From assembly GCA_963781775.1 (NCBI GenBank), contig CAWAHE010000010.1, positions 248,001 to 312,000 on the forward strand: a stretch of DNA of 64,000 nucleotides, in the 5' to 3' direction. The notes under the pieces were generated by a model that was not told the DNA's origin, ran no database searches, and saw only the letters and a list, made by a program, of their open reading frames with translations. Shown here one piece after another: positions 45,481 to 54,185 of this stretch. Source of the stretch: CAVSRC01 sp963781775. GTDB lineage: Bacteria; Pseudomonadota; Alphaproteobacteria; Rhizobiales; Kaistiaceae. Position 1 is the stretch's first letter; every line of letters begins with the position of its first letter. The position numbers were made by a program, and so were the translations under genes.

Positions 45481-45484
45481 TATT
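45456..45484 (+). promoter_or_regulatory. Promoter of the persulfide dioxygenase-like gene
   Basis: TTGACT (45456-45461), a 17-base spacer and TATATT (45479-45484). It lies about 38 bases before the start codon at 45522. Confidence 0.75.
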
Positions 45485-45490
45485 TGTCAA
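45462..45490 (-). promoter_or_regulatory. Promoter of bigR
   Basis: On the minus strand TTGACA (45490-45485), a 17-base spacer and TAATTT (45467-45462). It is almost the mirror image of the plus-strand promoter, offset by six bases. Confidence 0.75.
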
Positions 45491-45521
45491 CACCAGACGC
45501 GATCCAGACATGGAGCCCATC

Positions 45522-46391
45522 ATGACCGCCAGCACGAAAGCGCAGATTCGCGCCTTCTTCGACGAGGCGACCAACACGGTCAGCTATCTCGTCGCCGATC
45601 CGGCGACCAGGCATGCCGCCGTTGTCGACCCGGTGCTCGACTACGATCAGTCCACCGGCAAGGCATCGACCCATTCGGCCGACGCGATCCTCAAGGCTGC
45701 GGAGGAGGGCGGTCTGACGATCGATTGGGTGCTGGAGACCCACGCCCACGCCGACCATCTGTCCGGGGCGCCCTACGTCAAGCTGAAGACCGGCGCCAAG
45801 GTCGGCATCGGCGAGCACATTCGCGAGGTCCAGAAGATCTTCCGCCCTGTGTTCAACGCGACCGACGTCTCCGGCGACGGCAGTGAGTTCGATCACCTGT
45901 TTGCCGACGGCGAGCACTTCAAGATCGGCTCGCTCAATGCCAGCGTCCTGCACACGCCCGGCCACACGCCGGCTTGCGTTTCCTACGTGGTCGAGGATGC
46001 GGTGTTCGTCGGCGATACGCTGTTCATGCCCGACTACGGCACGGCGCGGGCCGATTTTCCGGGTGGCGACGCGCGTACGCTCTATCGCTCGATCCAGAAG
46101 CTGCTTGCCTTGCCCGACGCCACGCGCATCTTCGTCTGTCACGATTATCTGCCGGAGGGGCGCAAGGACTACGCGTGGGAGACGACGATCGGCGACGAAC
46201 GCAAGAACGTTCAGCTCAACGGGGTCAGCGAGGATGAGTTCGTGAAGTGGCGCGAGGGCCGTGACGCAAATCTGGCGGCGCCGCTCCTGCTGCTGCCGTC
46301 GATCCAGACCAACATCCGCGCCGGCAAGTTGCCGCCGCCCGACGCCAATGGGGTGTCCTACATCAAGATTCCGGTGAAACTGGCCAGCTGA
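45522..46391 (+). CDS. blh: MBL-fold persulfide dioxygenase-like hydrolase (Blh/ETHE1 type)
   Basis: The family oxidises glutathione persulfide to sulfite with Fe(II) and oxygen. The 289-residue protein has THAHADHLSG with H74, H76, D78 and H79, HTPGHTPACVSYVV, GDTLFMPDYGTARADFPGG and FVCHDYLPEGR; it is the type found with BigR. ATG at 45522 has GGAG six bases upstream. It faces the bigR operon, and together the products convert sulfide-derived persulfide to sulfite and export it. Confidence 0.9.
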   Translation: MTASTKAQIRAFFDEATNTVSYLVADPATRHAAVVDPVLDYDQSTGKASTHSADAILKAAEEGGLTIDWVLETHAHADHLSGAPYVKLKTGAKVGIGEHIREVQKIFRPVFNATDVSGDGSEFDHLFADGEHFKIGSLNASVLHTPGHTPACVSYVVEDAVFVGDTLFMPDYGTARADFPGGDARTLYRSIQKLLALPDATRIFVCHDYLPEGRKDYAWETTIGDERKNVQLNGVSEDEFVKWREGRDANLAAPLLLLPSIQTNIRAGKLPPPDANGVSYIKIPVKLAS

Positions 46392-46550
46392 CCCGACCGC
46401 TCGTTGGGCTGAAAACCGAGCATTCTCAATGCTTTCCTGGCGCGCGGGTGACAGTCGGTCGCATGGGAACGCGGTTGCGGTGACTCGCGGTGTCGTTGGT
46501 GCTAGAACGCGCCTCCCGCCGCATATTGCGGTGCAGCAACGGTTGCCATT

Positions 46551-48464
46551 GTGAGCAACACGTCCGCCGGACAAGCCATCGTCAACGGCGCTGATCCGGT
46601 CCCCGCCCAGGTCGGTTTCTGGGCTCTGACGATCGGGTCCATCGGTGTCGTCTATGGCGACATCGGGACCAGCCCGCTTTACGCTTTCCGCGAAGGCATG
46701 CTGGTCGCCGCCTCTGCCGACGGAGGCGTGACGACAGGCGGTGTCCTCGGCGTTCTGTCGCTGATCTTCTGGTCCCTGATCATTGTCGTCACGCTCAAAT
46801 ACGTCGTCATCCTCACGCGGGCGGACAACCGCGGCGAAGGCGGCACGCTGGCGCTGATGGCGCTTGCCCAGCAGGCGTTCAAGCGGGCGGCGCCACTCAT
46901 CACGGTTCTCGGTGTGATCGCGGCAGCGCTCTTCTATGGCGACGCGATGATCACGCCGGCGCTCTCCGTGCTCTCCGCCGTCGAGGGCCTCGAAACCGTC
47001 GAGCCGATCCTCAAAACCGCCGTGTTGCCGCTGACGGTCGTCATTCTCGTCGGCCTTTTCCTCGTCCAGTCGCGCGGCACGGCCCGCGTCGCCGCATTCT
47101 TCGGCCCCATAACCAGCGTCTGGTTTATTGCATTGGCCATCGCCGGCGTCGGGGCGATCATTGGGCATCCGCAGGTGTTGCTGGCGCTCAACCCGGAGTT
47201 CGGCATTCGGTTCTTGTTCGGCCACGGCGAATTCAGCCTGGTGACCCTGGGTGCGGTGTTCCTCGCCGTCACAGGCGCCGAAGCGCTCTACGCCGATCTC
47301 GGCCACTTCGGCCGCAAGCCGATTCAGACGGCGTGGCTCTTCTTTGTCCTGCCGGCGCTTGTCGTGAACTACTTCGGGCAGGGTGCGCTGGTCCTCGGCG
47401 ACCCGCGTGCGATCGGCAACCCATTTCTCCTGATGTATCCGGACTGGGCACGGCTGCCGATGGTCGTGCTGGCCACCGCGGCCACGGTCATCGCCAGTCA
47501 GGCGGTCATCACCGGCGCGTATTCGCTGAGCCGGCAGGCGGTGCAACTGGGCCTGCTGCCCCGGCTGAGGATCCTGCACACCTCGGAGGCTCACTCCGGT
47601 CAGATCTACGTGCCGCGGATCAACCTGTTCCTGCTGATCGGTGTCCTGCTGCTGGTCGGCCTGTTCCGCTCGTCGGGTGCCCTGGCGAGCGCCTACGGTA
47701 TTGCGGTGACCGGAACGATGGTGGTGACCGCGATGCTTGCCTTCATCGTCATCTGGCGCGTCTGGCATTGGCATCCGTTGGCGGCCGCGGCACTGGTCCT
47801 GCCGTTCCTGCTGATCGACCTGACATTTCTTTCGGCCAATCTTCTCAAGATCGTTTCCGGCGGCTGGTTTCCGCTGCTACTCGGCGCTTTCCTCATGCTG
47901 GTGATGCTCACCTGGCGACGCGGCAGCCGCATCCTGTTCGAGAAAACACGCCGGACCGAAGTTCCGCTCGCCGAACTCATCGACAAGCTCGAGGCCAGTC
48001 CGCCGCCGCGTATCGCGGGTACGGCCGTGTTCCTGACCGGAGATCCGGAAAGCGCCCCGACCGCGCTGCTCCACAGCCTCAAGCACTTCAAGGTGCTGCA
48101 CGAGAACAACGTGATCGTGACCGTGATCACGACTGACGCGCCCAGCGTTTCGCCAGAGGAGCGCGCGACGATCGAACAGGTCTCTGCCTCGTTCGTACAA
48201 ATCACGCTGCGCTACGGGTTCACCGAGACGCCCAATCTTCCGCGCACGCTGTCCCGGATCAAGAATGACGCGTTCAAATACGACGTCATGAAGACGACCT
48301 TCTTCCTGTCGCGGCGATCGCTGAAGGCATCGGCTCATTCGGGCATGCCGCTTTGGCAGGACGCCATTTTCATCCCGCTGGCGCGCAACGCCGATGACGC
48401 GTCCAGCTATTTCCGGATTCCGACCGACCGGGTGGTCGAAATCGGCACCCAGGTGACCATCTGA
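46551..48464 (+). CDS. kup: Kup-type potassium uptake protein (GTG start)
   Basis: A 637-residue proton-coupled K+ transporter. About twelve membrane segments fill residues 20-460. Family motifs: IGVVYGDIGTSPLYAFRE, YGDAMITPALSVLSAVEG, GAEALYADLGHFGRKPI and YGIAVTGTMVVTA. The C-terminal ~170 residues are cytoplasmic. The start is GTG at 46551 with little Shine-Dalgarno. The 159-base upstream gap should hold the promoter; none is clear. Confidence 0.95.
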   Translation: MSNTSAGQAIVNGADPVPAQVGFWALTIGSIGVVYGDIGTSPLYAFREGMLVAASADGGVTTGGVLGVLSLIFWSLIIVVTLKYVVILTRADNRGEGGTLALMALAQQAFKRAAPLITVLGVIAAALFYGDAMITPALSVLSAVEGLETVEPILKTAVLPLTVVILVGLFLVQSRGTARVAAFFGPITSVWFIALAIAGVGAIIGHPQVLLALNPEFGIRFLFGHGEFSLVTLGAVFLAVTGAEALYADLGHFGRKPIQTAWLFFVLPALVVNYFGQGALVLGDPRAIGNPFLLMYPDWARLPMVVLATAATVIASQAVITGAYSLSRQAVQLGLLPRLRILHTSEAHSGQIYVPRINLFLLIGVLLLVGLFRSSGALASAYGIAVTGTMVVTAMLAFIVIWRVWHWHPLAAAALVLPFLLIDLTFLSANLLKIVSGGWFPLLLGAFLMLVMLTWRRGSRILFEKTRRTEVPLAELIDKLEASPPPRIAGTAVFLTGDPESAPTALLHSLKHFKVLHENNVIVTVITTDAPSVSPEERATIEQVSASFVQITLRYGFTETPNLPRTLSRIKNDAFKYDVMKTTFFLSRRSLKASAHSGMPLWQDAIFIPLARNADDASSYFRIPTDRVVEIGTQVTI

Positions 48465-48527
48465 CCCTGTGGACAGCGTGACCTTGGCATTTGACGCCGG
48501 CGGCTTCCTTGGCGACTGTCGCCTGAT

Positions 48528-48959
48528 ATGACCCTCAACCTCATCAAGCTCTGCGTCGGCTGCGATTCCATCGACGATCTGGTCGAATGGATCGACTTCC
48601 GCATGAAGGAAAAGCGCAAGGCTGGCGAGCCGCTGGAGCATATGCACGTCACGCGCATGGTGCCGAAACGCATGCCCGAGCTGCTCGACGGCGGTTCGCT
48701 CTACTGGGTCATCAAGGGCAACGTGCAGGTCCGCCAGCGCCTCATCGACATTCGCCCGTTCGTGGACGACGAGGGAATCGGGCGTTGCCGCCTGGTGCTG
48801 GAACCGAAGGCGGTGGCGACGCAGTGGCAGCCGAAACGCCCGTTTCAGGGCTGGCGCTATTTCCCGGTCGAGGATGCTCCGCGCGACCTCCGCCGCGGCC
48901 GGCGGGGCGATTTACCGCCGGAACTCGGCGCCGAACTGGCGGCCCTCGGGCTCCGTTGA
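48528..48959 (+). CDS. DUF1489 protein
   Basis: The 143-residue protein begins MTLNLIKLCVGCDSIDDLVEW and contains HVTRMVPKRMPELLDGGSLYWVIKG and RPFQGWRYFPVEDAPRDL, the DUF1489 blocks. The family is found in alphaproteobacteria and has no known function. It lies 63 bases after kup. Confidence 0.88.
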   Translation: MTLNLIKLCVGCDSIDDLVEWIDFRMKEKRKAGEPLEHMHVTRMVPKRMPELLDGGSLYWVIKGNVQVRQRLIDIRPFVDDEGIGRCRLVLEPKAVATQWQPKRPFQGWRYFPVEDAPRDLRRGRRGDLPPELGAELAALGLR

Positions 48960-49104
48960 GCGGTCCGGGCCGTTTTTGGCCCCCGCCGGTAAGCTTAATC
49001 CGTCAAATCCATCGCATTTGATGAACAATTGACGAAAAATTGGCTGTTTTCATGCATGTTATGGCGAAGTCTTCAGATTCGATCCGATCTGGAATAGCGC
49101 ATCC

Positions 49105-50013
49105 ATGGCCACCGGCACGGCACCTTCGCACGCCGCGCATGTCATCGTTCTCGGCAACGAGAAGGGTGGCTCGGGCAAATCGACGCTTGCCGTGCACATC
49201 GTCGTGGCGCTCCTCAAGGCCGGCCATCGCGTCGCCGTCATCGATACCGACAGCCGCCAACTCTCGCTGACCCGCTACCTTGAGAACCGGGCGCGCTGGG
49301 CGCGGCGAACCGGCCAGGCCCTCGAACTGCCCGCCCATTTCTCCGTGAAGCTCGGCAAAGGCGACACGATCGCCGAAGTCGAAGGGCGCGAATTTGCCGA
49401 GTTCGCCGAGATCATCGACCGCTTGGGCGAGACCGCCGATTTCGTCGTCATCGATACGCCGGCCAACGATTCCTACCGGATGCGGCTCAGCCATGCGCTT
49501 GCCGACACGTTGATCACGCCGGTGAACGACAGTTTCGTGGATCTCGACGTGCTCGGGCGTCTGGACGGTCCGGAGTTCGCCGTGGCCGGCGTCAGCCAAT
49601 ACGCAGCCCTGGTCGAGGAAGTACGGCGCAAGCGGGTGATGAGCGTGCCTCACGGGACCGATTGGGTGGTGGTGCGCAACCGGCTGTCGACGCTGAGCAG
49701 CCGCAACCAGCGCAACATCGTCGAGGGTCTGAAAGTGCTCTCCGACCGGCTCGGCTTCCGGGTCGCCCACGGCATTTCCGAGCGGGTCGTGTTCCGCGAA
49801 TTCTTCCCGATGGGCCTCACCGCTTTCGATCCGCTCGATCGGACCGTGCTCGGGACGCGGCCAACCATGTCGCATGTCACCGCGCGCAGCGAGATTCGCG
49901 ACCTGATCGAAAGCCTGCACCTGCCGATGCCGGCGCCAGCAACCGCGCCGGCGGCCGATGAGGCCGATGCGGCGATTTCGCCGGCCAGCCACGCGCAGCA
50001 GCCGGCGTTCTAG
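49105..50013 (+). CDS. mipZ: MipZ-like division-plane ATPase, first copy (divergent)
   Basis: MipZ is a ParA/MinD-type ATPase that forms a gradient from ParB at the poles and blocks FtsZ near them. The 302-residue protein has VIVLGNEKGGSGKST with the deviant Walker A at 20-27, VIDTDSRQLSLTRYLENRARW and FVVIDTPANDSYRMR. Around residue 150 it reads SFVDLDVLGRLDGPEFAVAG, less like Caulobacter MipZ than its neighbour. The Ala/Pro-rich tail is not conserved. A paralogue starts 52 bases downstream. Confidence 0.87.
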   Translation: MATGTAPSHAAHVIVLGNEKGGSGKSTLAVHIVVALLKAGHRVAVIDTDSRQLSLTRYLENRARWARRTGQALELPAHFSVKLGKGDTIAEVEGREFAEFAEIIDRLGETADFVVIDTPANDSYRMRLSHALADTLITPVNDSFVDLDVLGRLDGPEFAVAGVSQYAALVEEVRRKRVMSVPHGTDWVVVRNRLSTLSSRNQRNIVEGLKVLSDRLGFRVAHGISERVVFREFFPMGLTAFDPLDRTVLGTRPTMSHVTARSEIRDLIESLHLPMPAPATAPAADEADAAISPASHAQQPAF

Positions 50014-50042
50014 GCCACCGCAACGCAATTCCCCCGTAATTC

Positions 50043-50065
50043 CCAGAATCGGATATTGATTCTGG
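50043..50065 (+). promoter_or_regulatory. Hairpin abutting the second mipZ start codon
   Basis: CCAGAATC (50043-50050) and GATTCTGG (50058-50065) form a perfect 8-bp stem with loop GGATATT; ATG follows immediately at 50066. No free Shine-Dalgarno is seen, so the stem occupies the ribosome site. Confidence 0.55.
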
Positions 50066-50989
50066 ATGCTGCGCGACAAGCGAAGATCACAACCGGCCCA
50101 CGTCATCGTCCTCGGGAACGAGAAGGGCGGCTCCGGCAAGTCGACGACGGCCATGCACGTGATCGTCGCTCTGCTCAAGACCGGTGCGCGTGTGGCGTCC
50201 ATCGATACCGACGGTCGCCAGCGCTCGCTGACGCGCTACATCGAGAACCGCGCGGCGTGGACGCGCAGAACCGGCATTCCGCTGGAAGTGCCGGTCCACT
50301 TCACCGTTCCGCCGGCAGTCGGCGAAACGGTCGCGGACATCGAGGATCGCGAGTTTCGCGCCTTCGCCGAGGCGGTGAGCCGCACCGAGTATGGGTTCGA
50401 CTACGTGATTATCGATACCGCTGGCCATAACACGTATCTGATGCGCGTCAGCCACGCGATGGCCGACACCCTGATCACGCCGATCAACGACAGCTTCGTC
50501 GATTTTGACGTGCTCGGCCGCGTCGATCCCGAGACGCTCGAGGTTCTCGGACCCAGCCACTATTCGGAACTGGTCGGCGAGTCGCTGCGCCAGCGCAACA
50601 TGATCGACGACCGCGTCACCGACTGGGTGGTCGTGCGCAACCGTCAGTCGGCTCTCAACAGCCGCAACCGCCGCAATATCGAACGCGGCCTGAAGCAGTT
50701 GTCGGCGATGGCCGGATTCCGCATCGCCGACGGCATCTCGGAGCGGGTCATCTTCCGCGAATTGTTTCCGACCGGGCTGACCGCCCTCGACCCGTTCGAT
50801 CACGGCCGCGGTCCGGGTGAGGCGACGCTGTCGCACATCTCCGCGCGCAACGAAGTGCGCGGCCTGCTGGACACGCTGAATCTGCCCGCGCTCAATCGTG
50901 CGGACGCGGCCAAACCGGCCGCTCCAGAGAAGCCGACCGGAGGCAGGACACCGCCGCGCGATGACGGCAGGTTGCGCCGCGCCCTTTGA
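50066..50989 (+). CDS. mipZ: MipZ division-plane ATPase, second copy (canonical)
   Basis: The 307-residue protein has the same Walker A KGGSGKST at 20-27 and the blocks SIDTDGRQRSLTRYIENRAAW, SFVDFDVLGRVDPETLEVLGPSHYS and WVVVRNRQSALNSRNRRNIERG, close to Caulobacter MipZ as I remember it. One oddity is DTAGHNTYLM where the usual switch reads DTPGGDS: proline is replaced by alanine. Two adjacent copies suggest a tandem duplication with division of labour. Confidence 0.88.
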   Translation: MLRDKRRSQPAHVIVLGNEKGGSGKSTTAMHVIVALLKTGARVASIDTDGRQRSLTRYIENRAAWTRRTGIPLEVPVHFTVPPAVGETVADIEDREFRAFAEAVSRTEYGFDYVIIDTAGHNTYLMRVSHAMADTLITPINDSFVDFDVLGRVDPETLEVLGPSHYSELVGESLRQRNMIDDRVTDWVVVRNRQSALNSRNRRNIERGLKQLSAMAGFRIADGISERVIFRELFPTGLTALDPFDHGRGPGEATLSHISARNEVRGLLDTLNLPALNRADAAKPAAPEKPTGGRTPPRDDGRLRRAL

Positions 50990-51048
50990 GCGCCACATGA
51001 TAGGGGCGTGAGACCCCGCTTCCGTGGGGGTTTGGGAAGACTTCGCCC

Positions 51049-51777
51049 ATGGCGACAGACAGCAGGCGCGCCCCGGTCCGCCGGGACAAGGTGGAAACTC
51101 CCGCCGAGAAGGCGTCGCGGCCGCAGGAAATCGACGAATTTCTGGCGGCGGCGCGGACGATGGCGCCGGCCGAGACGGCCGGCGGGCGTGGGCGGCTGAT
51201 CTTCGCGCTGGACGCGACCATGAGCCGCCAGCCGACCTGGGACACGGCGCAGAAGCTTCAGGCGGAGATGTTCGAGGAGGCGGCGAAGGTCGGCGGGCTG
51301 GAGATCCAGCTTGTCTACTATCGTGGTTTCAACGAGTGCCGCGCCAGCCGCTGGGTCAGCGACGCGCGCGCGTTGCGTGATCTGATGACCGGCATCGGCG
51401 TGCGCGGCGGTCACACCCAGATCGGTCGGATCCTTGCTCATGCACGCAAGGAGACCGGCAAGAAGAAGGTCAACGTCCTGGTGTTCGTCGGCGATGCCAT
51501 GGAGGAGAAAGTCGACGATCTGGCTGCCGTCGCCGGCGAGCTCGGACTGCTGGGTGTGCGCGTCTTCATTTTTCAGGAGGGACGCGACCCGATTGTCGAG
51601 CGCGCTTTCCGCGAAATCGCCCGCCTGTCCGGCGGAGCCTATGGCCGCTTCGACGTCAACTCTGCGCACCAGTTGGCTGAACTGCTGCGCGCCGCAGCCG
51701 TTTACGCGGCTGGCGGCATGAAAGCGCTGGCCAAGGGCGGCGCCGGCGCAAGACTGCTTCTCCAGCAACTGCGCTAG
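51049..51777 (+). CDS. VWA-domain protein, unknown
   Basis: The 242-residue protein is soluble. Residues 48-215 look like a von Willebrand A fold: LIFALDATMSRQ carries a variant MIDAS (D55, T57, S59), followed by VYYRGFNECRASRW, GGHTQIGRILAHA (second MIDAS threonine) and VNVLVFVGDAMEE. The role is unknown. It is two bases from the J-domain gene, so the two are one operon, and lies directly after the mipZ pair. Confidence 0.78.
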   Translation: MATDSRRAPVRRDKVETPAEKASRPQEIDEFLAAARTMAPAETAGGRGRLIFALDATMSRQPTWDTAQKLQAEMFEEAAKVGGLEIQLVYYRGFNECRASRWVSDARALRDLMTGIGVRGGHTQIGRILAHARKETGKKKVNVLVFVGDAMEEKVDDLAAVAGELGLLGVRVFIFQEGRDPIVERAFREIARLSGGAYGRFDVNSAHQLAELLRAAAVYAAGGMKALAKGGAGARLLLQQLR

Positions 51778-51779
51778 CC

Positions 51780-52487
51780 ATGGCCTATCTCGGCGCCGGC
51801 ATCATCGTGCTCACCATCGTCCTGGCGCTTGGCCAGGCGTTCGTTTCGGTCGATCCGCGCCTCGTCGTGCGCGCGATCCGCTATCTGCTCGGTACTGCGC
51901 TTGTGGTCGTCGGGATCGCGCTGGCGCTTGCCGAGCGCTGGGGCGTCGGGCTGGTCGTGATCTCTCTCGGCGTTTCGGCGATCGCGACCGGCCGGATCGG
52001 ACCGCTCGATCTTGGCGGCGGTCACCGCTCGCGCGGGTCGACCTCGACCGTGCGCTCGCGCTTCTTCGAGATGAGCCTCGATCACGACAGCGGCGACATG
52101 CGCGGTCGTGTCATGGCGGGGCGCCACGCCGGAAAGTCGCTCGACGAGCTCAGCGATGCGGACTTGCTCGAACTCGCCGGAGAGGTTTCCGGCGATGCCC
52201 AGAGTGCGGCGCTATTTGAAGCTTATCTCGACCGCCGGATGCCCGGCTGGCGTGATCACGTCGAGGGTGATGACACAGCGGGGGCGCGCGGCGCGGCGAA
52301 TACGGGCGCCATGACTGATGAGGAGGCCTATGAGATCCTTGGCCTTGCGCCCGGCGCCAGTAAGGCGGAAATCCGGGCGGCCCACCGTCGCCTCATGATG
52401 CGGGTGCACCCCGATCAAGGAGGCTCGACGTTCCTCGCGGCGAAAATCAATCAGGCTAAGGACTGGCTTCTCGGCAAACATCGCTAA
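51780..52487 (+). CDS. Membrane-anchored J-domain protein (TIM14-like layout)
   Basis: The 235-residue protein has two or three hydrophobic segments at residues 3-22, 33-50 and 55-70, a middle region, and a C-terminal J domain: EAYEILGLAPGASKAEIRAAH, the HPD tripeptide at 210-212, and AKINQAKDWLLGKHR. The J domain would stimulate a DnaK-type Hsp70 at the membrane. N-terminal membrane segments with a C-terminal J domain resemble mitochondrial TIM14/PAM18. It follows the VWA gene. Confidence 0.85.
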   Translation: MAYLGAGIIVLTIVLALGQAFVSVDPRLVVRAIRYLLGTALVVVGIALALAERWGVGLVVISLGVSAIATGRIGPLDLGGGHRSRGSTSTVRSRFFEMSLDHDSGDMRGRVMAGRHAGKSLDELSDADLLELAGEVSGDAQSAALFEAYLDRRMPGWRDHVEGDDTAGARGAANTGAMTDEEAYEILGLAPGASKAEIRAAHRRLMMRVHPDQGGSTFLAAKINQAKDWLLGKHR

Positions 52488-52535
52488 GTCCTGCTACTCC
52501 GAACAAAAAAGGACCCCTTGCGAACGCGTATGCTT

Positions 52536-53894
52536 TCAGTCGCTGATCGCCAGGCAATCAAAGTCACGCTTGGCGAGGTAGGCACAGGCGGCGCGCGCCT
52601 CGTTCTTGCCGGCAAAGCCGGCGAAGCGCGCCCGGTAGAGAGTGGTTTCGCCGCGCACCACCGGTTCGGTGTAGGGCGAGGCCTTGCCGAGGACCGAGGC
52701 GCCGCCGGAAAGGGCGCGGTCGAGGATGTCTTCGGCGGATGACTGTGTTGGTGTGGCGGCAAGCTGAATCTTCCAGCCGGTGATCACCGCGCCGGGGCTG
52801 GCCGCGTCGCTGGCGTCTTCTTCGACCGCGGCATCGCCCTGATCTCCGGCGTCGAGGGCAAAGATCGAATTGGCGCCGACCAGCGAGGCAACCGAAACGG
52901 GCTGACCGGGTTCCTCCTTGGGCGCCGCGACGGCCGGTGGCGGAACCGAGGCCGTTTCGGTCTGGTCCAAGGATGGGCGCGGCGATGGTATCGGCAGATC
53001 CTTCGGGTCGATGGCGGCGACGGTCTTGGTCGCGCCCGGGAGGGCGGCGACGGTAAGTCTCGTCGATGCTTTCGGCAGATAGGTTTCGACCAGTTCGGCC
53101 ATGCGCTTGTCGCGCCAGCGGCTGGTTTCGCCGCCGAGCACCACACCGACGAGCTTGCGGTTGTTGCGGCTGACCGATGTCACGAGATTGAAGCCGGAGG
53201 CCCGGGTGTAGCCGGTTTTGATGCCGTTGACGCCGGCAACGCGGCCAAGAAGCCGGTCATGGTTGCCGATGCGCCTGCCTTTCCAGACGAAGCTCGGCGT
53301 CGCGAAATACGAGAAATACTCCGGATGGTGCTCCTGGAGCGCGCGGCCGAGGGTCGCCATGTCGCGCGCCGTGGTCACCTGGCCGGGGTCGGGCAGGCCG
53401 TTGGCGTTGCGGAAAGTCGTCCGCGACATGCCCAACTGGCGCGCCTTGCTGGTCATGCGCCGGGCAAAAGCGCTTTCGGAACCGGCGACGTGCTCGGCGA
53501 TGGCGGTGGCCACGTCGTTGGCCGATTTGGTCACCAGAGCGAGGATGGCGTCGCGCACGCTGATGGTCTGGCCGGGCTTGAGGCCGAGTTTCGATGGGGC
53601 CTGGGCTGCGGCGTGGGCCGAGACCGTGATCCGGGCGTTGAGCGATGTCTTGTGGGCTTCGAGCGCGTCGAACAGCAGGTACAGCGTCATCATCTTGGTG
53701 AGGGACGCCGGATAGCGCTGCGCGTCGGGGCTCTGCGAATAGAGGACCTTGCCCGACTTGATGTCGACGACGATCGCTGAATCCGGGGCCGCCAGGGCAA
53801 TGCCCGGAGCCACCGCCACCGCCGCCGTCAGGACGCACGCAGCCGCTGCCAGCCGCATGCCCGTCAAGCCGAATCCGCCGAATCGCTTCGTCAT
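52536..53894 (-). CDS. dacA: D-alanyl-D-alanine carboxypeptidase with SPOR domain
   Basis: A periplasmic low-molecular-weight penicillin-binding protein. The 452-residue protein has a signal peptide cleaved near IALAA (about residue 36) and the active-site motifs S64-LTK-K67, S124-A-N126 and K226-TG. After the peptidase domain a Pro/Ala-rich linker (residues 285-370) leads to a C-terminal SPOR-like peptidoglycan-binding domain (WKIQLAATPTQSSAEDIL to the end). ATG at 53894 is used; upstream codons do not look coding. Confidence 0.92.
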   Translation of the reverse strand: MTKRFGGFGLTGMRLAAAACVLTAAVAVAPGIALAAPDSAIVVDIKSGKVLYSQSPDAQRYPASLTKMMTLYLLFDALEAHKTSLNARITVSAHAAAQAPSKLGLKPGQTISVRDAILALVTKSANDVATAIAEHVAGSESAFARRMTSKARQLGMSRTTFRNANGLPDPGQVTTARDMATLGRALQEHHPEYFSYFATPSFVWKGRRIGNHDRLLGRVAGVNGIKTGYTRASGFNLVTSVSRNNRKLVGVVLGGETSRWRDKRMAELVETYLPKASTRLTVAALPGATKTVAAIDPKDLPIPSPRPSLDQTETASVPPPAVAAPKEEPGQPVSVASLVGANSIFALDAGDQGDAAVEEDASDAASPGAVITGWKIQLAATPTQSSAEDILDRALSGGASVLGKASPYTEPVVRGETTLYRARFAGFAGKNEARAACAYLAKRDFDCLAISD

Positions 53895-54166
53895 CAAAAC
53901 AAACCCGCACCCTGCCGGCACATGCCTCGTGCGCCGGATGAATCCTCGTGAGAACGTCGGCAATTGCCCGGAAAACGTGTCCGGAAGCCGTCTTTCCCGC
54001 CAATACGGCGGCAGGTCATCGTCCCCTGACCTGAGCTTGCGCCCTGCACGCGGCGGGTGGGCGTCCGTCCACACCACCACCAGTGGCCTCACCACGCAAA
54101 CAGTATGAAAGCGGAGTTACCTTTCGGTAAAGCGCCAATCGGCCACATTGGGGAAAAATGACATTG

Positions 54167-54175
54167 TGCAGCGCA
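54167..54175 (+). promoter_or_regulatory. PhaR-like site 1 (TGC-AGC-GCA)
   Basis: TGCAGCGCA at 54167-54175 is the core of the longer inverted repeat TTGTGC-AGC-GCACAA (54164-54178). It lies just upstream of the -35 of the phasin promoter. Confidence 0.5.
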
Positions 54176-54185
54176 CAAGACGATC

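Noticed and set aside
48970..49104. Promoter TTGACG near 49029 for the first mipZ
   Set aside because: No acceptable -10 at 16-18 bases.
53749..54108. Plus-strand frame upstream of the phasin gene
   Set aside because: Overlaps the dacA signal peptide in antisense, has no family match and poor codon pattern.
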